From Jatrophihabitans sp964252635 (GTDB taxonomy: Bacteria; Actinomycetota; Actinomycetes; Mycobacteriales; Jatrophihabitantaceae), in assembly GCF_964252635.1 (NCBI RefSeq), contig NZ_CAXUNP010000020.1, forward strand, positions 5,494 to 69,493: a stretch of DNA of 64,000 nucleotides, in the 5' to 3' direction. Positions 42,262 through 50,804 of the stretch are shown here, in pieces; the first letter of the stretch is position 1, and the number at the start of each line of letters is the position of its first letter. The translations under genes were made by a program, and so were the position numbers. The notes below the pieces were generated by a model. It saw nothing but the letters and a program-made list of their open reading frames with translations. It had not been told where the DNA came from and did not search any database.

Positions 42262-42677
42262 CGCCGCTGACCTTCGTCGTCGAGCAGCTCGAAGTCGGCG
42301 AAGTCGAAGCCGGGGGAGACCACGCAGGCGACGAGCGTCGTGGCGTCCCCGGCCGGGCGGGCGGTCTGCCACTCGTCCGCGTCGACGAGATGCTGGCCGC
42401 CCTCGTGCAGGACGTGGTCGGCGGTGTCACCGGGGTGGTCACGGGTGCCGCCGGTCGTCACGACCACCGGGCCGCCGCCCTGCCACAGCCACAGCTCCGG
42501 CGAACGGACGCGGTGCCACGCCGACACCTGGCCGGGCTCGAGCAGGAACGCGACGCAGGTGGCCACGGGCCGCTCACCGCGAGGCGTGGCGACGAGCTGC
42601 GGGTGCCGCCACGTCTCGCGGTACCACCCACCCTCCGGGTGCGGCGCCATGCCCAGCGCCACGGGATCCAGGGTCAT
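42258..42677 (-). CDS. Cupin-fold protein, DUF985 family
   Basis: A 139-residue protein starting MTLDPVALGMAPHPEGGWYRETWR, the signature of the DUF985 cupin group (yeast YML079w-like). It also has SAWHRVRSPELWLWQGG and LVACVVSPGFDFADFELLD. These form a double-stranded beta-helix of unknown ligand and activity. It lies 4 bases downstream of the acetyltransferase on the minus strand and overlaps the stop of the amidase gene by four bases on opposite strands. Probably in an operon with the acetyltransferase. Confidence 0.88.
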   Translation of the reverse strand: MTLDPVALGMAPHPEGGWYRETWRHPQLVATPRGERPVATCVAFLLEPGQVSAWHRVRSPELWLWQGGGPVVVTTGGTRDHPGDTADHVLHEGGQHLVDADEWQTARPAGDATTLVACVVSPGFDFADFELLDDEGQRR

Positions 42678-42681
42678 GTCG

Positions 42682-43125
42682 TCACTCCGCCCGACGCATC
42701 GGGACGTGCGGGATCCCGTCCTCGACGAACTCCTCGCCGTCGCGGACGAACCCGAAGCGGGCGTACCACTGCTCGAGGTAGCTCTGCGCGTCGAGCAGGA
42801 CGGCGCGCTCGCCGGCGAGCTCCAGCGCGCGCTGCATCAGCCGCGCGGCCAGGCCCTGGCCCCGGGCGCGCTTCGCGGTGGCGACGCGCCCGATCCGGGC
42901 GGTGCCGTCGGGGTCGTCGAGCAGGCGCAACGTGGCCAGCACGGCGCCGTCCCGTTCGAGCCAGAGCTGACGGGCGCCCGGCTCGAGATCGCGGCCGTCG
43001 AGGTCGGCGTACACGCAGTCCTGCTCGACGACGAACACGTCCGTCCGCAGCGCCAGGATCCGGTACAGCGTGGTCGGATCCAGCTCGACGAGCAGCGCGT
43101 CACGGACTTCTGCGGCGGCGTCCAC
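42682..43125 (-). CDS. ElaA-like GNAT acetyltransferase
   Basis: A 147-residue acetyltransferase. LYRILALRTDVFVVEQDCVYADLDGRDL is characteristic of the ElaA group, and IGRVATAKRARGQGLAARLMQRAL is the acetyl-CoA loop (R-G-Q-G-L-A). The C-terminal YLEQWYARFGFVRDGEEFVEDGIPHVPM fits. I choose the GTG at 43125; an ATG at 43173 would add 16 residues but would overlap the start codon of the divergent FKBP gene. Acceptor substrate unknown. Confidence 0.88.
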   Translation of the reverse strand: MDAAAEVRDALLVELDPTTLYRILALRTDVFVVEQDCVYADLDGRDLEPGARQLWLERDGAVLATLRLLDDPDGTARIGRVATAKRARGQGLAARLMQRALELAGERAVLLDAQSYLEQWYARFGFVRDGEEFVEDGIPHVPMRRAE

Positions 43126-43171
43126 GTCGGTCGACGCTAGCGCCGGGCCGTCCGTCGTGTTGGATGGGGCC

Positions 43172-43537
43172 ATGGCCCTGAGCAAACCAGTCATCGAGTA
43201 CCCGGGCGGCGAGCCCCCGACGGACCTCCAGATCGAGGACATCGTCGTGGGCGAGGGCGCCGAGGCCAAGCCCGGCGACACGGTCGAGGTGCACTACGTC
43301 GGCGTGGAGTTCCACTCGGGCGAGGAGTTCGACGCCTCGTGGAACCGCGGCGAGTCGATCGAGTTCCCGCTGCGCGGCCTCATCCAGGGCTGGCAGGAGG
43401 GCATCCCCGGCATGAAGGTCGGCGGCCGCCGCCAGCTGACCATCCCGCCGGAGAAGGCCTACGGCCCGGCCGGTGGCGGTCACCGCCTCTCGGGCGAGAC
43501 GCTGGTGTTCGTCATCGACCTGCTCGACGTCAAGTAG
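43172..43537 (+). CDS. FKBP-type peptidyl-prolyl isomerase
   Basis: A 121-residue single FKBP domain catalysing cis-trans isomerisation at proline. Recognisable are VEVHYVGVEFHSGEEFDASW, FPLRGLIQGWQEGIPGMKVG, GRRQLTIPPEKAYG and LVFVIDLLDV, with the aromatic pocket residues conserved. No signal peptide, so cytoplasmic. Divergent from the ElaA-like gene across 46 bases. It ends at a set of tandem repeats between it and the convergent Lrp gene. Confidence 0.95.
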   Translation: MALSKPVIEYPGGEPPTDLQIEDIVVGEGAEAKPGDTVEVHYVGVEFHSGEEFDASWNRGESIEFPLRGLIQGWQEGIPGMKVGGRRQLTIPPEKAYGPAGGGHRLSGETLVFVIDLLDVK

Positions 43538-43590
43538 TCACTGCCGGATAGTCACTGCCGGGTAGTCACTGCCGGGCAGTCATTGCGGGG
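43535..43590. repeat. Four tandem 14-bp repeats at a convergent gene junction
   Basis: Units at 43535, 43549, 43563 and 43577 share TAGTCACTGCCGGG; the last is diverged. The first TAG is the FKBP stop, and the final unit contains the stop codon of the convergent Lrp gene (43580). As at 2408-2470, the repeats fill the whole convergent gap. Confidence 0.85.
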
Positions 43591-44662
43591 CCGGCGCGAG
43601 GCGATGGCCGTCGACCATCGCCCCGGCCTGTTTCACGTGCCGCAGCACGGGCACGACCTCGAGGCTCTGCACTCCGGCGATCGCGCCCACCCGGGCGGTG
43701 ACGAACGAGTAGAGATGTTCGACGTCGCGGCACACCACGGTGGCGGTCAGGTTCTGCGGCCCGGTGATCGCGCCTGCGAACGCCACCTCGGGCGTGAGGG
43801 CCAGGGCCTCGCCGGCGCGGTGGAGCTCGGCCGGTGTCACCGACAGCCACAGCGTCGCGGCGCACCGCATGCCCAGGTCGGCCACCGACACGTCGACGTC
43901 CAGGTAGAGCGCACCGCCCTCGACAAGCGCGCGGAGTCGCCGCGCCGCCCGGGCCTCGGTGACGCCCAGGCCCTGGGCCAGCCGGGCGTACGACGTGCGC
44001 CCGTCGGCGGTGAGCAGCTCGACCAGGGTCAGGTCGTCCGCGTCGACGGCGTACCGCGCGTCGGCAGCGGGCGGCTGCAGGTCCATCGTCTCCAGTACGG
44101 CGCGCGTCTCGTCGTCGTCCAGCAGGTCGGCCAGTCCGGCCCAGTCGTCGGTGGCGGTCCGCCCGGCGCCGATGAAGCGGTGCAGCAGCATGGCGGCCGA
44201 GATGTCGAGCACCGGGGCGGTGCGCGGCAGCCGCTGCATGAGCAGTTCCTCGCGCGCCTGCGTCGTCCGCGAGCGCAGCACGCAGAGGATCTCGGACCCG
44301 CCGGCGGCGAGCGTCACCCAGCTCAGGTCGTCGCGCTGGGCGAGGGCCTGGGCCAACGACACCGCCCCGCTCGGCTTGCACCGCACCCGTACGACCCAGT
44401 TGCTCTGGCGGAGCGCGGTGGGACTGAGCACCGCCGTCACCCGGACGATGCCCGCCTTCTGCATGCGCCGGTAGCGGCGGGCTGCGGTCTGCTCGGACAC
44501 CCGCAGGATCTCGGCCAGGACGCGGAACGGGATGCGCGGGGACAGCTGCAGGCCACGAATGATCTTGGCGTCGAGCTCGTCCACGGTGGCGGTTTCCGAC
44601 AGCACGACGTCGATTGTGGCGGATCCTGCCGACATCGTCGCTGCGAGCTGCTGCGCTGTCAC
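43580..44662 (-). CDS. Double-domain Lrp/AsnC-family regulator
   Basis: A 360-residue regulator containing two Lrp modules. The first HTH is about 27-75 (VDELDAKIIRGLQLSPRIPF, VSEQTAARRYRRMQKAG) with an effector domain after it. The second HTH is about 210-255 (ADDLTLVELLTADGRTSYARLAQ) with a second effector domain. Such tandem Lrp proteins are common in actinobacteria. Start GTG 44662, or ATG 44635. It is divergent from the DHA2 exporter with 23 bases between starts, so it probably regulates that exporter as well as itself. Confidence 0.9.
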   Translation of the reverse strand: MTAQQLAATMSAGSATIDVVLSETATVDELDAKIIRGLQLSPRIPFRVLAEILRVSEQTAARRYRRMQKAGIVRVTAVLSPTALRQSNWVVRVRCKPSGAVSLAQALAQRDDLSWVTLAAGGSEILCVLRSRTTQAREELLMQRLPRTAPVLDISAAMLLHRFIGAGRTATDDWAGLADLLDDDETRAVLETMDLQPPAADARYAVDADDLTLVELLTADGRTSYARLAQGLGVTEARAARRLRALVEGGALYLDVDVSVADLGMRCAATLWLSVTPAELHRAGEALALTPEVAFAGAITGPQNLTATVVCRDVEHLYSFVTARVGAIAGVQSLEVVPVLRHVKQAGAMVDGHRLAPAPQ

Positions 44663-44685
44663 CCCCGCGCGGGATCGTTTCGGGC

Positions 44686-46287
44686 ATGGAAACCACGGGA
44701 CTGAAGAAGTGGCTGCCGCTCGTCACGGTCTGCCTGGGCACGTTCATGCTCCTCATCGACGTCACGATCGTGAACGTGGCGCTGCCGGACATCGCCGGTG
44801 ACCTCAAGACGTCGTTCGGCTCGCTGCAGTGGGTCGTCGACGCGTACGCGCTCTCGCTGGCCGCGCTCGTGCTGGGCACCGGCTCGATCGCCGACAAGGT
44901 GGGGCACCGCCGCGCCTACGTCGCCGGGCTCGCGCTGTTCGCGGCGGCGTCGATGGTGTGCGGCGTCTCGCCGAACGTCGGCGCGCTCATCGCCGCCCGC
45001 ACGGTGCAGGGCGTCGGGGCCGCGGCCATGTTCGCGACCACGTTCGCGCTGCTGAACTCCAACTACTCCGGGCGCGACCGCGGCACCGCCTACGGCCTGT
45101 GGGGCGCGGTGTCCGGCGCGTCGGCCGCCGTCGGGCCCATCCTCGGCGGGGTCCTCACCGAGGGTGCGTCGTGGCGCTGGATCTTCTTCGTCAACGTGCC
45201 GGCCAGCGTGCTGGCCATCGTGCTGTGCGTGGTCGCCCTGAAGGACGCGAGCGCGACCGTCACGTCGCGGGTCGACGTCGCCGGCATGGCGCTGTTCACG
45301 GCGAGCGCGGCGTCGCTCACCTACGGCCTCATCCGATCGAACGAGGACGGCTGGGCCGAGGTCGGCAGCTGGGCGTGGCTCGTCGCGGCGCCGGTCTTCC
45401 TGCTCGCGTTCGTTCTGGTCGAGACCCGGGTGGCCGCGCCGATGCTCGACCTGGGGCTGCTGCGCAACCGCTCGTTCGTCGGTGTCCTGCTCGCCGGCCT
45501 GGTGCTGACCCTCGCTGCGTTCACGTCCTTCACCTACGTGTCCATCTGGCTGCAGTCGGTGCTGGGCCTGTCGCCCATCCAGGCTGGCCTCACCGGCCTG
45601 CCGCTGTCGATCGCCGCGTTCGCGGTGTCGGCCGGCATCGGGCGGTTCCTGCACGGCGGCCGCACCGGGCTGATCATCGGCGGCGGCCTGCTGCTCATCG
45701 GCGCCGGCGGGCTGGCCAACGCCGCGCTGGTGCACGGCTCGGCGTCGTGGCCGGAGCTCATTCCGGGCTTTGTGCTCGTCGGTTTCGGGGTCGGGCTGGC
45801 GACGCCGACGCTGGGTTCGGCCGCGATGAGCGCGGTCCCGGTCGAGCGCGGCGGCATGGCGGCCGGCGCGGTCAACACGGCACGCCAGCTCGGCTTCGCG
45901 CTCGGCATCGCCACCCTGGGCACGGTGTTCGCCGCGCGGGCGACGCACGTGCTGTCCGGGCGGGGCGTGCCGTCGTCGGGTGCGGTCGCCAAGGCGCTGT
46001 CGGGCGGCCAGGCCCGGGCGGTGCTGGGTCGCGCGCCGGTGTCGCGACGTGGGGCGCTGGACTCGGCCCTGCACGCGGCGGCCGTCGGCGGCGTGCAGTG
46101 GGCCTTCGTGATCAGCGGGATCGCGGCCCTCCTCGCCGGGGTGGCGGTGTTGGTGCTGATGCGCCCCGCGCGCGAGGCGGCACCCGCCGCGCCCGGCTCG
46201 CCGTCCGAGCCCGGCTCGCCGTCCGCGGCCGGTTCGCCGTCCGAGCCCGAAACCGCGTCGGCGGCGAGCGAACCCGCCCCGGCCTGA
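44686..46287 (+). CDS. DHA2-family (14-helix) MFS multidrug exporter
   Basis: A 533-residue proton-coupled exporter of the EmrB/QacA group. The start WLPLVTVCLGTFMLLIDVTIVNVALPDIAG carries the DxTIVNVALP motif of helix 1; GSIADKVGHRRAYVAGL is motif A; WGAVSGASAAVGPILGGVL is motif C of antiporters. About 14 helices can be traced. The C-terminal 30 residues are repeats of GSPSEP/GSPSAA, probably disordered. Divergent from the double Lrp gene, its likely regulator. Substrate unknown. Confidence 0.93.
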   Translation: METTGLKKWLPLVTVCLGTFMLLIDVTIVNVALPDIAGDLKTSFGSLQWVVDAYALSLAALVLGTGSIADKVGHRRAYVAGLALFAAASMVCGVSPNVGALIAARTVQGVGAAAMFATTFALLNSNYSGRDRGTAYGLWGAVSGASAAVGPILGGVLTEGASWRWIFFVNVPASVLAIVLCVVALKDASATVTSRVDVAGMALFTASAASLTYGLIRSNEDGWAEVGSWAWLVAAPVFLLAFVLVETRVAAPMLDLGLLRNRSFVGVLLAGLVLTLAAFTSFTYVSIWLQSVLGLSPIQAGLTGLPLSIAAFAVSAGIGRFLHGGRTGLIIGGGLLLIGAGGLANAALVHGSASWPELIPGFVLVGFGVGLATPTLGSAAMSAVPVERGGMAAGAVNTARQLGFALGIATLGTVFAARATHVLSGRGVPSSGAVAKALSGGQARAVLGRAPVSRRGALDSALHAAAVGGVQWAFVISGIAALLAGVAVLVLMRPAREAAPAAPGSPSEPGSPSAAGSPSEPETASAASEPAPA

Positions 46288-46304
46288 CGCCGTCCCGTTA
46301 TCCG

Positions 46305-46361
46305 CCTCTCTCACGCGGTGGTCGGTTTCCTGGTCGAAATCGCGCCACCGCGTGAGAGAAG
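46305..46361. repeat. Inverted-repeat element downstream of the second DUF559-like gene
   Basis: Perfect 15-base arms TCTCTCACGCGGTGG (46307-46321) and CCACCGCGTGAGAGA (46345-46359) around a 23-base centre that ends GAAATCGCG. It lies between the DHA2 exporter stop (46287) and the stop of the DUF559-like gene (46387). A related copy lies on the other side of that gene at 47490. Confidence 0.88.
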
Positions 46362-46386
46362 CTCGCCGTCAGCGGCCGCGAGCTCG

Positions 46387-47433
46387 TCAACAGCGGCCGA
46401 GTGCCGCCCAGAGGTAGGCGCTGGTCGTGGCCCAGGTGTCCTCGACGTCGGCCTGGATGACCCGCTCGATACGGAACCCGAGGGGCCGGATGAGCGCCTC
46501 GCGCTGCTTCTCGCGCCAATTCGCGTCCCCGACGTACTTGGTCCGGCCGTCGGCCTCGAGGACGAGCCGGTGCTCGGGCCAACAGAAGTCGACACGCAGC
46601 GGCCACCGGCGTCCGGGCAGGAAGATCTCGTACTGCAGCTCGGGCGGCGGGAAGCCACTGTCGTGCAGGGCGAGCCGCACCACCGATTCCAACGGCGACT
46701 CGGCGCGCGGGTCGGCAAACCTGATGACTTCGCGCGCCTGCCGCACCCCGTACCACCCGCGGGCCCAGTCCAGCGCCGACTCGAGTTCCGCCCGCGTGGT
46801 CAGCTTTTGACGGAGCGCGGCGTCTGCAGCCATCAGGCCGGCACGACGGTCGTGGCGGGCGAGGTCCACGCACGTCCGCGCCGGTGTGGTGACGGCGGTG
46901 CCGAACCACTCGGTGACGTCGGCCGGTTCGAGGGCGGCGACCCGGGACCCGTGGCGCGCGTTGCCCCGACGTGCCGCCGTCAAGGACGCGGTGCCCGGCA
47001 CCTGACGCGTCGGCAGCCCGTGCAGCACCGCCGCGCCCGGCCTGCTGACGGCATGCCCCGGGTTGGCCAACGCGGCCCCGGCACAGCGGATCGCGCACCG
47101 CCGACGGGCAAGCACCCAGCGGTCGTCGTCGGACGGATCGATCAGCGAGACGATGCCCGGTTGCGGCGCTGACCAAAGACCGTCACGAACCAGCCTGCGG
47201 ACGACGTGACGGGCCACGCCGGCCTCGGCCAGCTGGCGTGAGGTCACGACCGTTCCCTGCTCGGCGGCGAGAGCGGCCGGCACCGGGTACTCGTGCGCCG
47301 CCCGGTCCAGCTGAGTCCGCCACCACCGCTGCCACGAATCGGTCTCGTGCACGACGATCCGGGCGTCGCTACCGGGCTGCGCGTGCACCAGGACGTTGTC
47401 CAGGTACCAGCCGGGGTCGGGCAGCTCGAACAC
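46387..47433 (-). CDS. DUF559/AbiEi-like protein, second copy
   Basis: A 348-residue protein. The part GTVVTSRQLAEAGVARHVVRRLVRDG...PGIVSL (about 60-97) is an AbiEi-type winged helix. The C-terminal 100 residues form a Vsr/DUF559-like nuclease core: E249 (SPLESVVR), D282 (LRVDFCWP) and E293-A-D295-G-R-T-K299. The motif is more complete than in the copy at 12716. GTG 47433 is chosen because the frame upstream runs through the inverted repeat at 47490. No restriction, methylase or toxin partner lies beside it. One copy of a private inverted repeat lies on each side. Confidence 0.82.
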   Translation of the reverse strand: MFELPDPGWYLDNVLVHAQPGSDARIVVHETDSWQRWWRTQLDRAAHEYPVPAALAAEQGTVVTSRQLAEAGVARHVVRRLVRDGLWSAPQPGIVSLIDPSDDDRWVLARRRCAIRCAGAALANPGHAVSRPGAAVLHGLPTRQVPGTASLTAARRGNARHGSRVAALEPADVTEWFGTAVTTPARTCVDLARHDRRAGLMAADAALRQKLTTRAELESALDWARGWYGVRQAREVIRFADPRAESPLESVVRLALHDSGFPPPELQYEIFLPGRRWPLRVDFCWPEHRLVLEADGRTKYVGDANWREKQREALIRPLGFRIERVIQADVEDTWATTSAYLWAALGRC

Positions 47434-47489
47434 CCGTCGATCGTGCCGCCGCAGACCGGTGCCGACGGCTTGTCCACAGGGCTGATCGA

Positions 47490-47546
47490 CCTCTCTGACG
47501 CGGTGGCGCGCTCCGGGCCGGAAATCGCGCCAGCGTGTCGGAGAGG
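47490..47546. repeat. Inverted-repeat element upstream of the second DUF559-like gene
   Basis: Imperfect arms 47490-47510 (starting CCTCTCTGACGCGGTGG) and 47526-47546 pair at 18 of 21 positions around 15 bases. The centre and right arm (GAAATCGCGCCA) match the element at 46305, so these are diverged copies of one sequence flanking the gene. Confidence 0.85.
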
Positions 47547-47684
47547 ACGACGAGAGCGAGGGCGACGAGCCCTCAGGTCGAGGCATACACTCGGCTGAGA
47601 ACGCTCGTGAAGGCGTTCACAAAGTCCGCGGACGGACCTCGCCGCCGCCCGGCACCGGACAGTCAGCACAGACCAGGAGCGCGC

Positions 47685-49019
47685 ATGTCCACACCGGCCG
47701 TCGAGCAGGTCGCGGCGCAGCCGGCCACCGAACAGGCCGACGACGCGAACACCGCCGACGTCGTCGTGGTCGGGGCCGGCCCGGCCGGGTCCAGTGCTGC
47801 CTACTGGCTGGCCACCGCCGGGCTCGACGTCGCGCTGGTCGAGAAGACGACGTTCCCGCGCGAGAAGGTCTGCGGCGACGGCCTGACCCCGCGCGGCACC
47901 AAGGCCCTGGTCGACATGGGCATCGACGTCAGCGAGAGCAACGGCTGGCTGCACAACCGCGGCCTGCGCGTGGTCGGCGGCGGCCAGCGACTGCACCTGG
48001 ACTGGCCCGAGCTCACGACGTTCCCGCCCTTCGGCCTCGTCCGCCCCCGCGCCGACCTCGACGCCATGCTGGCGCAGCAGGCCGTGAACGCCGGCGCCCG
48101 GCTCTACGACAACACCAGCGTCACCGACCCGGTCCTCGACGGCACCGGCCGCGTGGTCGGCGTCGCGGGCAAGGACAACCGCACCAAGCGCCCGGTCCGC
48201 TTCACCGCGCCGCTGGTGCTCACCTGCGAGGGCGTCAGCGGCAAGCTCGCCCAGCGTCTGGACGTCCACCGCAACGACAAGCGCCCGCTGGGCGTCGCCG
48301 TCCGCCGCTACTACACGAGCCCGAAGACGAACGACGACTACCTCGAGTCCTGGCTCGAGCTCTGGGACGGCAAGCCCAACGAGTCCGACCTGCTGCCCGG
48401 CTACGGCTGGATCTTCGGCATGGGCGACGGCACGGTCAACGCCGGGCTGGGCGTGCTCAACTCCAGCGCCGGTTTCGGCAAGACCGACTACCGCGCCATG
48501 CTGACCCGCTGGCTCGACAACACCCCGGAGGAGTGGGGCCTGCGCGAGGAGAACGCGGTCTGCCCGACCCGCGGCGCCGCGCTGCCCATGGGCTTCAACC
48601 GCACCCCGCACTACCTGCGTGGGCTGCTGCTCGTCGGCGACTCCGGCGGCAGCGTCAACCCGTTCAACGGCGAGGGCATCCCGTACGCGATGGAGTCCGG
48701 CCGCTTCGCCGCCGAGGCCGCCGTCGACGCACTCAAGCAGCCCGCCGGCGACGCCCGCGAGCGGGCCCTGCTGGCCTACCCGCAGCGGATGGCCGACGAG
48801 TGGGGCGCCTACTACCGCCTCGGCGGGATCTTCGTGAAGCTCATCGGCAACCCGAAGGTGATGCAGGCCTGCACCCGGCACGGGCTGCCGCACCCGGCCC
48901 TGATGCGCTTCGTGCTCAAACTGCTGGCCAACCTCAGCGACCCCGCCGGAGTCACCGAGCGCGATCTGTCGGATCGCGTCATCGGCGTGCTCACCAAGCT
49001 CACCCCCGCCGTCCGTTAG
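47685..49019 (+). CDS. Geranylgeranyl-reductase-family flavoprotein, MenJ-like
   Basis: A 444-residue FAD enzyme. The FAD loop is VVVVGAGPAGSSAAYWLA (G30-x-G-x-x-G35), and EKTTFPREKVCGDGLTPRG with PFGLVRPRADLD marks the geranylgeranyl reductase family. GLLLVGDSGGSVNPFNGEGI is the second FAD motif. Its relative in M. tuberculosis, MenJ, saturates one isoprene unit of menaquinone. Location just before nuoA, as in other actinobacteria, supports a quinone role. ATG 47685 with AGGAG upstream. It ends 110 bases before nuoA and may be co-transcribed. Confidence 0.87.
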   Translation: MSTPAVEQVAAQPATEQADDANTADVVVVGAGPAGSSAAYWLATAGLDVALVEKTTFPREKVCGDGLTPRGTKALVDMGIDVSESNGWLHNRGLRVVGGGQRLHLDWPELTTFPPFGLVRPRADLDAMLAQQAVNAGARLYDNTSVTDPVLDGTGRVVGVAGKDNRTKRPVRFTAPLVLTCEGVSGKLAQRLDVHRNDKRPLGVAVRRYYTSPKTNDDYLESWLELWDGKPNESDLLPGYGWIFGMGDGTVNAGLGVLNSSAGFGKTDYRAMLTRWLDNTPEEWGLREENAVCPTRGAALPMGFNRTPHYLRGLLLVGDSGGSVNPFNGEGIPYAMESGRFAAEAAVDALKQPAGDARERALLAYPQRMADEWGAYYRLGGIFVKLIGNPKVMQACTRHGLPHPALMRFVLKLLANLSDPAGVTERDLSDRVIGVLTKLTPAVR

Positions 49020-49129
49020 GCATGCCTTACCCCAGAACGCCCGGAAGCGCAGGTTTAGCCTGTGATTCGGTGCCGAAAACGCTGACGCCCGCGTCGGCGC
49101 GCTTGAAAACGAAGGGAGAACCGCGCTAA

Positions 49130-49492
49130 ATGCTCGCGCCTTACATGCCGATCGTGCTGCTGTTCACGCTCGCGTTCCTGTTCGCCGGGTTCTCCGTCAC
49201 GATCGCCCCGTTCACGGGCCCGAAGCGTTACAACAAGGCCAAGCTCGACTTCTACGAGTGCGGCATCGAACCAACCCCCGAAGCCGAGGGGCCCAAGCGC
49301 TTTCCGATCAAGTACTTCCTGACGGCGATGCTCTTCATCGTCTTCGACATCGAGATCATCTTCCTGTACCCGTACGCCGTGTCGAACAAGGCGCTCGGGC
49401 TCTTCGGGCTGGTCGAGATCATCCTCTTTATCGTCACCGTGTTCGTCGCCTACGCCTATGTCTGGCGCCGCGGCGGGCTGGATTGGGACTGA
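49130..49492 (+). CDS. nuoA: NADH-quinone oxidoreductase subunit A
   Basis: A 120-residue membrane subunit with three helices. LDFYECGIEPTPEAEGPKRFPIKYF is the conserved loop with the essential cysteine and acidic residues near the quinone site. First gene of the 14-gene complex I operon. ATG after GAAGGGAG. Confidence 0.96.
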   Translation: MLAPYMPIVLLFTLAFLFAGFSVTIAPFTGPKRYNKAKLDFYECGIEPTPEAEGPKRFPIKYFLTAMLFIVFDIEIIFLYPYAVSNKALGLFGLVEIILFIVTVFVAYAYVWRRGGLDWD

Positions 49493-49499
49493 GTCCGCC

Positions 49500-50039
49500 A
49501 TGGGTCTTGAAGAGAAGTTGCCGGACGGCGTGCTGCTCGCGTCCGTCGAGAAGCTGGTCAACTGGACGCGCAAGTCCTCGCTGTGGCCGGTGCAGTTCGG
49601 CCTCGCGTGCTGCGCCATCGAGATGATGAGCTTCGGCGGACCGCGCTTCGACTCCGCCCGCTTCGGCATGGAGGTCTTCCGCGCCTCGCCGCGCCAGGCC
49701 GACCTGATGATCGTCGCCGGCCGGGTGAGCCAGAAGATGGCCCCGGTGCTGCGCCAGATCTACGACCAGATGCCCGAGCCCAAGTGGGTGCTGTCGATGG
49801 GCGTCTGCGCCAGCTCCGGCGGCATGTTCAACAACTACGCGATCGTGCAGGGCGTCGACCACGTCGTGCCCGTCGACATGTACCTGCCCGGCTGCCCGCC
49901 GCGGCCGGAGATGCTCATCGACGCGATCCTCAAGCTGCACCACAAGATCATGAACGAGCCGCTCGGGCCGAAGCGCGCCAAGAAGCTCGCGGACCAGAAG
50001 GTCGAGCTGGTCCCGTCGTCCTACCGGTACGGGCGGTAG
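49500..50039 (+). CDS. nuoB: NADH-quinone oxidoreductase subunit B
   Basis: A 179-residue subunit binding cluster N2, the last Fe-S centre before quinone. The ligands are C37, C38, C103 and C132 (GLACCAIEMM, GVCASSG, YLPGCPPRPE). ATG at 49500 gives MGLEEKLPDG; an in-frame GTG upstream would run into nuoA. It lies 7 bases after nuoA. Confidence 0.97.
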   Translation: MGLEEKLPDGVLLASVEKLVNWTRKSSLWPVQFGLACCAIEMMSFGGPRFDSARFGMEVFRASPRQADLMIVAGRVSQKMAPVLRQIYDQMPEPKWVLSMGVCASSGGMFNNYAIVQGVDHVVPVDMYLPGCPPRPEMLIDAILKLHHKIMNEPLGPKRAKKLADQKVELVPSSYRYGR

Positions 50040-50042
50040 ACG

Positions 50043-50804
50043 ATGGGTGGTCCGGTAGAGCGCCCCGTGTCGTCCGACTCGGCGCCGGAGCAGTCCGCGG
50101 GCAGCGCATCGCCCGCCACGATCGGCACCGGGTCCGGTGGTGTCGGCCCGGCGCACGACGCCCCTTACAGCACGCAGAACCACGGCATGTTCGGCGTCTC
50201 GGGCAGCGGTGACACGTCCGGCTTCGGCGGCCTGGTCCGCGAGCCGTGGACGGCGCCCGCCACGGAGCGCCCGTACGGCAGCTACTTCGACGACATCGTG
50301 GACGCGCTGTACGACGCCTACCCGCAGGCCGCCGAGGCGATCGACCGGGTCGTCGTCGACCGCAACGAGCTGACCCTGCACCTCAAGCGCGAGCACCTGG
50401 TGGACGTCGCCCGCACGCTGCGCGACAACGAGAACCTGCGCTTCGAGCTGTGCTCGTCGGTGTCGGGAGTCGACTACCTCGGCTCGACCAAGCGCCTGCA
50501 CTCCGTCACGCACCTGACGTCGATGACCTACCGCTACCGGCTGCGCCTCGAGGTGTCGGTCAGCGTCGAGGACCCGCACGTGCCGTCGCTGACCGGCGTC
50601 TACCCGACGACCGACTGGCAGGAGCGCGAGACGTTCGACATGTTCGGCATCGTCTACGACGGCCACCCCGCGCTCACCCGCATCCTCATGCCCGACGACT
50701 GGGACGGCCACCCGCAGCGCAAGGACTACCCGCTGGGAGGAATCCCCGTCCAGTACAAGGGCGCCGCGATCCCGCCGGCCGACGAGCGGAGGGCTTATAA
50801 ATGA
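50043..50804 (+). CDS. nuoC: NADH-quinone oxidoreductase subunit C
   Basis: A 253-residue peripheral-arm subunit. The conserved part begins near residue 70 (YFDDIVDALYDAYPQ) and includes YPTTDWQERETFDMFGIVYDGHP and RILMPDDWDGHPQRKDYPLGG. The first about 70 residues are a Gly/Ser/Ala-rich extension not present in short NuoC proteins. It overlaps nuoD by four bases. Confidence 0.96.
   Translation: MGGPVERPVSSDSAPEQSAGSASPATIGTGSGGVGPAHDAPYSTQNHGMFGVSGSGDTSGFGGLVREPWTAPATERPYGSYFDDIVDALYDAYPQAAEAIDRVVVDRNELTLHLKREHLVDVARTLRDNENLRFELCSSVSGVDYLGSTKRLHSVTHLTSMTYRYRLRLEVSVSVEDPHVPSLTGVYPTTDWQERETFDMFGIVYDGHPALTRILMPDDWDGHPQRKDYPLGGIPVQYKGAAIPPADERRAYK

Noticed and set aside
43126..43173. ATG at 43173 as start of the ElaA-like gene.
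   Set aside because: It would overlap the FKBP start codon on the other strand and add residues not typical for the family; GTG 43125 fits the domain start.
47434..47586. A longer start (51 more codons) for the second DUF559-like gene.
   Set aside because: The extension reads through the inverted repeat at 47490-47546 and is low-complexity; GTG 47433 gives a natural start.
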